In this document: piece by piece, positions 45,112 through 53,756 of the stretch
Numbering within the stretch: the first letter of the stretch is position 1
How the letters are laid out: each line of letters opens with the position of its first letter
Assembly (NCBI GenBank): GCA_030431715.1
Contig: JAUIIO010000008.1
Coordinates: forward strand, 86,441 to 150,440
Source: a bacterium
Lineage (GTDB): Bacteria > Bdellovibrionota_C > UBA2361 > RFPC01
Direction: 5' to 3'
Length of the DNA: 64,000 nt
Position numbers and translations under genes: made by a program
Notes under the pieces: generated by a model
Told to the model about the DNA's origin: nothing
Databases searched by the model: none
The model's input: the letters and a program-made list of their open reading frames with translations, nothing else

Positions 45112-47082
45112 ATGCAGGTTTTTCGTTCCATCACTCAGGGCACATTTCTAGCTGCCGTAACGCTCATTCTCTTTACTGCTAACGCACATGCAATTTGTAG
45201 TTTTAAAAGAAACACTGAGTATACAACAGGGGCAGAGATAGTACGCGGGACGGTCATAAAGGATGTCATATACCCATCTGGTAGTTCGTACATACCAAAC
45301 TCCTATCCCTGTCCAATCAAATCTGAATCATTGACGCTTAGAACAGATCAAAACAAATTCTACTACGGAACACGTTATTTTGGTCTTGATACCAAAGACA
45401 TCCCCTACGGTGAGTACACACTTACGGCATCAGTAACGTACACTGAAACCTTATCTGACGGCAGTACCAGAGAAGGCTACAGTGATTTCTACTCAAAAGT
45501 GAAACTCGTTGACGACTCCGAGCCCGAAGTAACACTCTCACTTATCCCCGCAACACCAAGCTACCATGTAAGTGGAGTTATTCAGATATATGCTCAGGCT
45601 TACGATCCATCGGGAATCAAAGAAGTACAATTTTACAGCTATGGTGGCGGCAAATCCGATCACCTGATTCATACCGATACAACGGCTCCGTATTCAGTAC
45701 AAATTAACACGAATGAACTCTGGGAGGACTACGGCTACAGAATCACCGTCAAAGCTATTGATTATTCAGGAAACGTCAGTGACGGAACGGCGCGTTCCTT
45801 TAAAGTAAATAACGATAACCAAGCACCAACAATTAACCTTGTGGATCCAGACAATACAACTGTCTCTGGAGAAGTCACCGTTAAAGCAACCGTAAATGAC
45901 GCAGAAGCACTCGATCGAATCATATTTTATGTTGACGAAAATGTTGCAACTACGCTGACAAACGTAACGAAAGGAACACGCAGTGCAAAAATTGACACAA
46001 CACTTTACGGAGACGGTGTCCACACGATTACAGCCGTAGTTATAGATGTAAACGGCGCAGCGGCAAGAGATTCATACTATCTCCAGTTTGATAACCTTGA
46101 GTCAAAACCACCAGTCGTCTACTTCACCTCACACAAACAGGGAGATGTCATAAAAGGCACTGAAACTATTACAGCAAACGCTTATGATGATGAATCTGGA
46201 ATTGCTCAGGTCACATTTAATCTTGATGGTCTCTATTTAGGAGTTGCTACGAAGGCGCCCTATTCTATCCCTTTTGACTCCACAAGATTCCCGAACGGAG
46301 TATACAAACTGACCGCGACTGCGCATGATAATGCTTCAAACAAATCACAAGCATCTCTTTTTATCTCTACAAATAACAAAGAGGATACTTTTGAATCGCT
46401 GTTAAGCATACTCAAGCCATCTGATGGCAACATCATTCGCGGAAGATTTGAGATTGCTGCAATCGCCTTTGATAACATCGCGGTTAAAGAGGTCCAATTT
46501 TTCTTAAATGATGAACTTATTGGAAAAAGAACTGCACTACCATATGCGATGAATTATGACTCAACGCAAAAAAGTGACGGACAATATACCTTAAAGGTAC
46601 GATCGCTTGACTATACGGGAAATTCTTCTGAAGAATCGATTCAGCTCATATTTGATAACACCGGAGCAACTGACGAAATATTGCCTGACAATGAGATAAT
46701 TGAAGATCCCGAGACTGGATATATCGAGGAAAATACCGAGCAGCCTTCTGAACAAGGCAATGAAGTATCAGATAACTTAGCTTCACTTTCAGTGGGCATA
46801 AAATCACAACTCACGACCTTAAGCTCGGTAGCTACTGAAGGGGAAGATGCTCGCTCAGAAAGACTCATTGCCATTAAGGAGATGCTAAAGGATTTTATGG
46901 TACTCATTCGTGAGCATCGCACAGAACTGCGCTCAGATCCTGAGACCCGAAAAATCCCAAGCACGGCGAGAAGAGTAAGAAAAAAGGTCCGAAAGGCGAT
47001 ACAAACAAAACGCAAAGCTCGCTTCAAGAGACTAACAAGGCGCTCCATTCGCTTAATCACGCGCTTTCTAAAGCTTATGTAG
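45112..47082 (+). CDS. Secreted multi-domain Ig-like protein with polybasic C-terminus (paralogue of 22943-24904)
   Basis: GGAG lies six bases before the ATG. The 656-residue protein has a signal peptide (cleavage near AHA), an N-terminal Cys-containing domain, four Ig-like domains of about 90 residues with the same SGxVxxxAxAxDxxGIxxVxFY and DGxYxLTxxAxDxxGN signatures, an acidic linker (about 520-555), a short amphipathic helix, and a very basic last 50 residues (TARRVRKKVRKAIQTKRKAR). Domain order, length and tail composition match 22943-24904, so the two are diverged duplicates. A surface or matrix adhesin is the likeliest role. Confidence 0.82.
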   Translation: MQVFRSITQGTFLAAVTLILFTANAHAICSFKRNTEYTTGAEIVRGTVIKDVIYPSGSSYIPNSYPCPIKSESLTLRTDQNKFYYGTRYFGLDTKDIPYGEYTLTASVTYTETLSDGSTREGYSDFYSKVKLVDDSEPEVTLSLIPATPSYHVSGVIQIYAQAYDPSGIKEVQFYSYGGGKSDHLIHTDTTAPYSVQINTNELWEDYGYRITVKAIDYSGNVSDGTARSFKVNNDNQAPTINLVDPDNTTVSGEVTVKATVNDAEALDRIIFYVDENVATTLTNVTKGTRSAKIDTTLYGDGVHTITAVVIDVNGAAARDSYYLQFDNLESKPPVVYFTSHKQGDVIKGTETITANAYDDESGIAQVTFNLDGLYLGVATKAPYSIPFDSTRFPNGVYKLTATAHDNASNKSQASLFISTNNKEDTFESLLSILKPSDGNIIRGRFEIAAIAFDNIAVKEVQFFLNDELIGKRTALPYAMNYDSTQKSDGQYTLKVRSLDYTGNSSEESIQLIFDNTGATDEILPDNEIIEDPETGYIEENTEQPSEQGNEVSDNLASLSVGIKSQLTTLSSVATEGEDARSERLIAIKEMLKDFMVLIREHRTELRSDPETRKIPSTARRVRKKVRKAIQTKRKARFKRLTRRSIRLITRFLKLM

Positions 47083-47095
47083 TGAAAGCCTTACA

Positions 47096-47143
47096 ATAAG
47101 AGCCTGTTACTCAGGACAAGCTCCTGATATAACAGGCTCTTAT
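47096..47143 (+). promoter_or_regulatory. Long hairpin spanning the start codon of the GT-C gene
   Basis: ATAAGAGCCTGTTA and TAACAGGCTCTTAT form a perfect 14-pair stem; inside it TCAGGA and TCCTGA add six more pairs around a five-base loop. The right arm contains both the only AGG that could serve as Shine-Dalgarno and the AT of the start codon at 47142. It may act as a terminator for the upstream gene or as an RNA switch on translation of the downstream one. Confidence 0.7.
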
Positions 47144-49316
47144 GAGAAGAGCTGCTTTTTTTCCGCGATATACATTTAATCTCAAGAAAGAAGCTGCCGT
47201 CTTTTTCCTTTTCATTCTGGCACTCTGCCTGCTGCGAATATCAGCACTCACTTCTCTTTCAACACTCTTTCTTGGAGGATTCTCAGGAGACGGAGGACTG
47301 TATGTGTGGCTTACAAGCGGCGGCGCTATAAACGCCCTAAGTGGTGGCCCGTTCGCGGAAACATGGTTTAACACCAGCGCCTTTTTTCCCTACACAAAAA
47401 CTCTCGGCTACAGTGATGCATTTATCTTTCCAGCCCTAATAATAGAAGCGCTCACCACTCTCGGGCTTACACACCTAGTTGCCTATAATCTCACCCTCCT
47501 TGCCGCAAGTGTTCTAAATGGCTTTATCACCTATCTCCTCTCTTACCGTCTCTTTGGCAATAGAATAGGAGCAACTCTGTCAGGGGCATCCTTTATGCTT
47601 TGTGCATACCTGACGTATAATATTGGCCATCCTCAACTTCAGTTTGCATTCTTTCTTCCTACAGGGCTTCTTTTTCTGGCGCTCTCTCTTTCTCGAAAGC
47701 TTCCTCTCTATGCTTTCCTCTTTGGGGCAACTCTTCTTTTGAGCTTTTTAACCACTGTCTACTACGCGCTCTTTTTGGTGGTAATTGCTGCTGTATTCTG
47801 GCTTACACTCCTAACAATTCGATTTGGAGAGGTCGAGCCACGACAGTTTTTTAGATTCATACTTTTTAGCGCTCTTGGTGCACTCCCACTCATCTGCTTT
47901 ATTGAGCCCTATCTAAACATTCAGAAAGTCTTTGGAAAGCGCGGAATATATGAGGCCTACTATTTTAGCGCCTCTCTTCGATCCTTTTTAAGCGCTCCCC
48001 CATCGCAACTTCTCTATGCATTTACTTCAAAATGGACACACGGCGAAGCTCACCTCTTCTCAGGCTTACTGCTCTACGCTTCACTCACACTGGCGTTCTA
48101 TCATTTTTGCGCAACAAAAGTTCTTAAAAAACGAGCAATTATTTTTGTGGCCTTCTTTGTTCTGACAGCCCTTACCGCTTCTTCTCGTGTTTTTCAGTAT
48201 CTAACTGCACTTCTTAGCTGGGTTACGCCGGTACTCTTCCTGCTTCTTATCAGAGATGTTGCAAATCTTGAAAGACGCGCCAGATTTCACTACCTCACTA
48301 ATAGAGCACTACTGACCTTACTCCTGAGCATCGCCCTCATCTTCTTCCTGATCTCACTTGGTCCTCTCGGCAATCCGGAGAAAGACCAAGTTGCTCTGGG
48401 ACTTTACCGAGTGTTTTACGAGTTTCTTCCCGGATTCTCATCCATACGAGCAATTAGCCGAACAGGTATCGTTGTTCTTCTGGTTCTATGCGTCGCAATT
48501 TCCTACGGAACTCTAAACTTAAAAAAATCAAAGTATTATGTGGCGCTATGTTCTGCTTTCTTACCTCTTTTTCTCTTTGAAAATCTGCTAACGAAGTATC
48601 CACTAGAAGCAGCAGCGCCTCTCCCCGAAGTCTTATCTTCTGTAGATCAACATAAGTCTTCAAACTCTGTCATTGCTTTTTTACCCTTTACTGATCACAT
48701 CCGAAAAGATGGCCAAGTAAAATCATGGGGAGACTTCGCCAGTAAAAATGTGACCTATATGAACTGGTCAAACAAGCTCGGCATACCTACTGTTAATGGT
48801 TACAGCGGGCAACGTACACACATCATGAAAAACTTCCCGAGAAAGCTCATGAACTTCCCAGATAGACGCTCAATAGAGGCGCTCTCGCTCATTCCTAACA
48901 TTGATCTCATCTACTACGAAGGCGATAACGTTCCCGTAGTTACAACTTTTCCTGAGTTGACGCTTCTTGAAAGCGACTCCTCCGGAAAAGCTCTCTATAA
49001 ATTCTCACCTTCTACAAAGATAAGAGGTGAGTTCTACCTCCGTGTCCCGTCGCTTTCACGCTCTTTTCTTACTCTTACTGTTCAAGGACTCTACGAACGC
49101 GGAACGCCTGTGAGACGTATCTCTGTGATAGAAAAGGATCATTATAACGGCAAGATACTTGCACACCTCCCTGTACGTGCAGACGGAAAAGAACGTCCAT
49201 ACAAAGTAATGTTGCCTGAAGCTCTAGATCCCGCGAGACCGTTTCGCATCGTTTTTGATGTTGATAAAGGATTTCAAGCTCTGTTAAAAAAGCGTGAATG
49301 GAAACCAGCTCCTTAG
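47142..49316 (+). CDS. Large polytopic membrane protein, GT-C glycosyltransferase-like
   Basis: The 724-residue protein has about 12 hydrophobic helices in residues 20-490 and a soluble C-terminal domain of about 230 residues. The first external loop contains GFSGDGGLYVWLTSGGAINA, with the aspartate expected of GT-C enzymes, and the general layout resembles bacterial YfhO/DUF2029-type proteins that glycosylate lipids or proteins in the periplasm. An in-frame TAA upstream limits the start to ATG 47142, which is buried in a hairpin. Its stop overlaps the aldo/keto reductase start by 19 bases. Confidence 0.72.
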   Translation: MRRAAFFPRYTFNLKKEAAVFFLFILALCLLRISALTSLSTLFLGGFSGDGGLYVWLTSGGAINALSGGPFAETWFNTSAFFPYTKTLGYSDAFIFPALIIEALTTLGLTHLVAYNLTLLAASVLNGFITYLLSYRLFGNRIGATLSGASFMLCAYLTYNIGHPQLQFAFFLPTGLLFLALSLSRKLPLYAFLFGATLLLSFLTTVYYALFLVVIAAVFWLTLLTIRFGEVEPRQFFRFILFSALGALPLICFIEPYLNIQKVFGKRGIYEAYYFSASLRSFLSAPPSQLLYAFTSKWTHGEAHLFSGLLLYASLTLAFYHFCATKVLKKRAIIFVAFFVLTALTASSRVFQYLTALLSWVTPVLFLLLIRDVANLERRARFHYLTNRALLTLLLSIALIFFLISLGPLGNPEKDQVALGLYRVFYEFLPGFSSIRAISRTGIVVLLVLCVAISYGTLNLKKSKYYVALCSAFLPLFLFENLLTKYPLEAAAPLPEVLSSVDQHKSSNSVIAFLPFTDHIRKDGQVKSWGDFASKNVTYMNWSNKLGIPTVNGYSGQRTHIMKNFPRKLMNFPDRRSIEALSLIPNIDLIYYEGDNVPVVTTFPELTLLESDSSGKALYKFSPSTKIRGEFYLRVPSLSRSFLTLTVQGLYERGTPVRRISVIEKDHYNGKILAHLPVRADGKERPYKVMLPEALDPARPFRIVFDVDKGFQALLKKREWKPAP

Positions 49317-50230
49317 GAAAATCAGGAATAAACGTTACACGGCTCTGCATCGGCACATGGCAGGCCAGTGGGTGGGCTACTTCTGATTCAAACACATTTC
49401 TTAGGACTATCGATTTTGCACTTGGTGAAGGATTAAATTTTATTGATACCGCTGAAGCTTACGGCGCCGGTCATTCTGAGCAACTCGTAGGCCGTGCAAT
49501 CAAAGGGAAGCGAGATTCGCTCATCATCGCAACAAAGTTTAATCATACGCACAGCCCTCCAGCAAAACTTCGCAAATCACTCATCTCCTCACTCCGAAGG
49601 CTGGGCACTGAGTACATCGATCTCTACCAACAACACTGGCCACCTAAAAAACCTCCCCTTGATGAAACACTACTTGAGTTAGAAAAATTAAAAAAGGAAG
49701 GAAAGATTCGAGCGATAGGAGTTTCTAACTGGATGGAGCCCGAGTGGGAAGAGGTGCAAAGTCATTCTCTTATTGATTCCCTTCAGCCCTGCTATAGTCT
49801 TTTATGGAGAAATATTGAGCAGAACGTTCTCCCAATGTGTATAAAAGAATCCATCGCCGTACTTCCCTACTCTCCACTCTGCCAAGGGCTACTCGCAAGA
49901 AAGATGACAACGACTCCCGAAGACCATCGCAAAAAAAACGTGGCATTTCAAAAACCACTTGATGAGCTCTATCAGCTTTTAAAGCAGCTGAGCGAAAAGT
50001 ATTCGAGAACTTATGCGCAAATTTCCCTGCGCTGGTTACTTGATCAAGATGGCGTAACAGCTCCAATCGTTGGAGCGTCAACCCCAGAGCAAATGAGAGA
50101 AAACCTCGGAGTGTTTGGATGGGAGCTTTCTAAAGAAGACAAAGATAGTCTGAGCTTACTTACTCAAACTTTTTCGAGTGAACTTACCCCACATGATACG
50201 TTGTGGGGATGGCATCCCAAAGTTCGATAA
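49298..50230 (+). CDS. Aldo/keto reductase
   Basis: The 310-residue TIM-barrel enzyme has the full catalytic set: DTAEAYGAGHSE (Asp and Tyr), ATKF (Lys) and YQQHWP (His), plus the NADPH-binding C-terminal segment PIVGASTPEQMREN. It reduces aldehydes, ketones or sugars with NAD(P)H; the substrate is unknown. It begins inside the end of the GT-C gene and is probably co-transcribed with it. No clear Shine-Dalgarno is present, consistent with translational coupling. Confidence 0.92.
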   Translation: METSSLGKSGINVTRLCIGTWQASGWATSDSNTFLRTIDFALGEGLNFIDTAEAYGAGHSEQLVGRAIKGKRDSLIIATKFNHTHSPPAKLRKSLISSLRRLGTEYIDLYQQHWPPKKPPLDETLLELEKLKKEGKIRAIGVSNWMEPEWEEVQSHSLIDSLQPCYSLLWRNIEQNVLPMCIKESIAVLPYSPLCQGLLARKMTTTPEDHRKKNVAFQKPLDELYQLLKQLSEKYSRTYAQISLRWLLDQDGVTAPIVGASTPEQMRENLGVFGWELSKEDKDSLSLLTQTFSSELTPHDTLWGWHPKVR

Positions 50231-50238
50231 ACTAAAAG

Positions 50239-51465
50239 TTATTCTGAATCACTATCAAGAAGCGAGTCGCGCTTAAAGCTTACAATTCGATTCACGGTAT
50301 CGATAGTCTCCTCAAGAGTGAGATCGCTGCTATCAACAACAAAATGAAAAGGAATATCTTCGGATATGAGTTCTTGAATGGAAAAGACTCTATCTGGGTA
50401 GTTTTTGCTCTTTAAGGCAGATAACTCTTTTGAGTTCGTAGAATCCACAAGAAAATACCCAGCCTCAAGTGCCCCATCGACTGAGAGCATATTTCCCGAA
50501 TCATTCGTATCCCGAGAAGAGATGTTCTGCGCTTCCTGAGTGACATCACTACTCCCGCGCTGAGCTTTTCTGCGCGCAGCACGAACTTCCGTGTCAGCAG
50601 TAAGTATAATCTTAACCTCTGCATAAGGTAGGACTTTTATTCCAACATCCCTACCAGCCATGACACAACTTAAGCCTATCTCCTGTTGAACAGGAAGAAG
50701 AATGTCACGTATCTCTTGCAACTGAGCTACTCCAGATGCAAGGCTATCAAGCATCTCCGGCATCCCCTTACGCTTTTCTGCCGCGTGTAAAACGCTTGTC
50801 AGTGATTGACTAAATCGCGAATCACGACGAGTCGCGTCAATTGCCGGTATGAGAACAGGCTTCGACTTTTCATCTCTTTCTGACACTGGACTGTTCAGAA
50901 TCTTATCTGGATCAATTGCGCAATGTGAAAAATCAAGAGTGATCGCCTCCGCGGTGCGGAGAAGAAATTGATACTTATCTTTCAGTGACTCGTCAAGTTG
51001 ATGAAGCGTACCACGTTGTTGTGCTTCCTTAAGCTCCTTGAGATCGTCGACCAAGATCCCTTCGTTATAAGCACCGAGCGCCACCGCACGGTAAAGTAAG
51101 CCGGTATCCAAATAGATCGCTCCATTCATTTTGGCGATCTGTTCAGCAATCCTGCTCTTACCAGTACCAGCGCCACCATCTAGGGCAAATTGCAATGCGA
51201 AGTTTTCAAGTGAGACCTGTCTTGCTGCCAGATAGAAGAGATAGGCTCTGGGATCCTTTTCCTTTAACAAGATCGTATTTTCACGAAGATGATCACTGCC
51301 TCCTTCTAAGGACAGATCGGTAAGCGCCGGAAGTGGAGGTTGGGAAGCCTCATCTTTTGAGTCTCGACCATCAGCGGCAAGGTCAGAAGATCCGTCTTGT
51401 GCAGCCTCTGGCTTGTCGTCTGGCAACGGAGAGTTCATAGAGAGTGGTCCATGGCTGGTGTGCAT
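50239..51465 (-). CDS. Cytidylate-kinase-like protein with N-terminal extension
   Basis: The core resembles CMP kinase: P-loop GGAGTGKS at 97-104, IYLDTGLLYRAVALGAYNEG, CVMAGRDVGIKVLPYAEVKI and AARRKAQR. At 408 residues it is almost twice the length of Cmk. It has a disordered acidic/Pro-rich N-terminus of about 70 residues, and an insertion replaces part of the CMP-binding region. It may therefore be a specialised nucleotide kinase rather than the housekeeping enzyme. It is convergent with the aldo/keto reductase gene (eight-base gap) and upstream of the HAD gene on the same strand. Confidence 0.72.
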   Translation of the reverse strand: MHTSHGPLSMNSPLPDDKPEAAQDGSSDLAADGRDSKDEASQPPLPALTDLSLEGGSDHLRENTILLKEKDPRAYLFYLAARQVSLENFALQFALDGGAGTGKSRIAEQIAKMNGAIYLDTGLLYRAVALGAYNEGILVDDLKELKEAQQRGTLHQLDESLKDKYQFLLRTAEAITLDFSHCAIDPDKILNSPVSERDEKSKPVLIPAIDATRRDSRFSQSLTSVLHAAEKRKGMPEMLDSLASGVAQLQEIRDILLPVQQEIGLSCVMAGRDVGIKVLPYAEVKIILTADTEVRAARRKAQRGSSDVTQEAQNISSRDTNDSGNMLSVDGALEAGYFLVDSTNSKELSALKSKNYPDRVFSIQELISEDIPFHFVVDSSDLTLEETIDTVNRIVSFKRDSLLDSDSE

Positions 51466-51692
51466 AACTATAAAAACTACCTAATATTATTAGCATATCG
51501 CCCCGAACTCGGGAAAAAGATATTATCTCGCACCCTAAATCCTTAGGCAAGCAACACAGCCTCACATTGAACAGGGGCTTAGATGAGGTAATGAGCTGAT
51601 ATTACAACGCTTTCCGTATCGATATCTTACTTTGAAATATGATTTTTTTGTTAGAATGGAACATGCAAGGATATTTTAAGGCCAAAAGATGG

Positions 51693-53387
51693 CTAAGATC
51701 CAAGGGCGTACTCAGCACCAACCGGTTCGGGAAGGTATATATAATTGAGGTCTTTTAGGATTACCACATGTGTATTTTTACGCGGCTCGCCCGAATCAAT
51801 GGCAACAATCTCGTCAAGGCTAAAGCGCCTATTACCAAGGTCGAGCAAGACCACTGCCCCAAACTGATCCTCATCACGTATAGCCTCACTGGCACGCAGA
51901 TTGTCCTCGACAATGGCGATATCTTCTTTCTTGAGCCAACCACCTACGTAATCGTTTAACCGCGCAAATCCAAGGTGCCAGATATCAGTCTTCGGCTTAC
52001 CCGTCCCTTGGGGAACCTCATTACCAAAGGTCTTAATTGGCAGAAGCACATCAAGAGTATAGCCATCACCGGCCTCTCTCTCTGCACGCTCAAAGAGGGG
52101 TGTTAGTATTGCGAGAGAAAGTTCTTTAGGAGTACTGGTACAAAACCCACACGGAATTCCTCTTTTATGAAGTTCAATTAAGAGCTCACGTGCATTAGGT
52201 GAAAGACGAACCTCACCATCCGGCTTGCTCGCCTCACGTACCATAAAATCCATTCTGAGATTTTTGAAGATTTCGTCTAGCTGATCTTCTGTAATCGGAG
52301 CAGTTCGCCCGGCTTCATCGATGTACTTCGGAACTAGGCCCTCATCCTTCAATATTTTATACAAGTCAGGGATGAGATCGTACATCTTATTGACCTTCGC
52401 CTGTTTTTCAGGAGGTAGCAGGCTATATTCTTCTTCAGAAATATTCTTTCCAAAAATAAGCTCAATACACTCAGAGCTTTTCTCCATTACTCTTTCAATC
52501 TTTTTAAAATCAACAGAGGTCCGAACATCAATTCCTTCAAGCGTATCAACCCTTGTCGCTGCTTCGGTAACAAAGGTACGCATAGCATCCTTCCATGACT
52601 CCACATGAGCCTTCTCGCTGGCGATAATCACATCGTCAATGTCGAACAAGAATGCTTTGGTGCTAGTGACATTTAAGAGACCATCAAGGGGCAGATCCAT
52701 GTACTTCCCATCTACCGTTACGCCACAAACAGCTCGCTTCTGAATCTTGTAATCTGCAAAACCAATTATATTTGAATTAAAAAAGTTCTCGAGAACTTCC
52801 AGCTCATTGGTGTTCACATCAGGCTTATCTTTAATCGACTGTAAAAAGTCGAGCATATCTCCCGTAACGCTATTAAATTCCTGACGCCCTTCACTCTTGC
52901 CCATACTTGGCAAGGGAGCGAGCTCGTGATCTTTACGAATAAACCGAATAAGGCTAATGAGCTTTGGGGTGATATCTCGTAATACCGCTTTGTTATCGAC
53001 TGCTGGGTCAGAGAGGTACTTTAAAAATGCTCCGGAGGCATCATGAAAGAGCTCAATACGGCGCATGAGGCTTTTGTAGTAAGCAGTGCCTCTGGTTGAT
53101 AGGGCAGAGCGGAGGATATTACCTAACTCATCTGCCGGCAGGCTTGAGATATCAATCCTCCCTTCCTTAGCATCCGCATCAACTTCCATCCCTGAGCAGT
53201 TAAAACAGGCCTTTGTAAGGGAATCAGAAGAAAACGAGGTCCGCTTTCGACGAGCCCCTTCAAGAACTCGCTCAAACTGAAAACTACCGAGTTTACTATG
53301 GTCATAATGTTCAGAGGTGGGAGCATCAAGCGGGCGATCTTCCGCTTCTTGAGATTTGGCGACGGCTGTAGAGGTTTCAGGTGCCAT
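51693..53387 (-). CDS. HAD-superfamily hydrolase-like protein with long N-terminal region
   Basis: All four HAD motifs are visible in the C-terminal half: AFLFDIDDVII (catalytic Asp249 and Asp251), GFCTSTP (motif II), GKPKTDIW (motif III Lys) and IAIVEDNLRASEA (motif IV). A cap-like helical insertion lies between motifs I and II. The N-terminal 240 residues are unfamiliar, with a disordered start. HAD enzymes dephosphorylate or isomerise sugar phosphates and other metabolites. It is divergent from the GT-B gene at 53757, and together they might form a synthase-phosphatase pair. Confidence 0.78.
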   Translation of the reverse strand: MAPETSTAVAKSQEAEDRPLDAPTSEHYDHSKLGSFQFERVLEGARRKRTSFSSDSLTKACFNCSGMEVDADAKEGRIDISSLPADELGNILRSALSTRGTAYYKSLMRRIELFHDASGAFLKYLSDPAVDNKAVLRDITPKLISLIRFIRKDHELAPLPSMGKSEGRQEFNSVTGDMLDFLQSIKDKPDVNTNELEVLENFFNSNIIGFADYKIQKRAVCGVTVDGKYMDLPLDGLLNVTSTKAFLFDIDDVIIASEKAHVESWKDAMRTFVTEAATRVDTLEGIDVRTSVDFKKIERVMEKSSECIELIFGKNISEEEYSLLPPEKQAKVNKMYDLIPDLYKILKDEGLVPKYIDEAGRTAPITEDQLDEIFKNLRMDFMVREASKPDGEVRLSPNARELLIELHKRGIPCGFCTSTPKELSLAILTPLFERAEREAGDGYTLDVLLPIKTFGNEVPQGTGKPKTDIWHLGFARLNDYVGGWLKKEDIAIVEDNLRASEAIRDEDQFGAVVLLDLGNRRFSLDEIVAIDSGEPRKNTHVVILKDLNYIYLPEPVGAEYALGS

Positions 53388-53756
53388 ACCGGATAAGTTT
53401 GGAAATATAACTCCTTAGAGTTTTTCCTTATACCGGAATAAATAATTATCACATTATTAAAATCTAAGCAATTCCATTCTTAAGATCAACTCAGTTAAAC
53501 TACTGTCATAACAGCCTAAATTCCAAAAAATCTTACCCTCGAAATATATTGAAAAATGCTGTATCTCTGTCGAACTATTGGCCTCACCATTACACAGTGC
53601 TACGCACTGAAAAGCGCTCATAGTTTTTGAATGCTACGATTCAGTGTAAGAGTTCTTGATTATGAGCAAACATCGTTATAAAACAACAGGTGTGGCAACC
53701 CGGATATCTTTAAATAAGAGTCACTCCATCTTCAATGCGAGCGAGGTAGAAGCACC
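53388..53756. other. Divergent promoter region between HAD and GT-B genes
   Basis: These 369 AT-rich bases carry no gene I can support and no repeat family seen elsewhere in the window. They presumably hold the two divergent promoters. No convincing operator was found. Confidence 0.4.
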
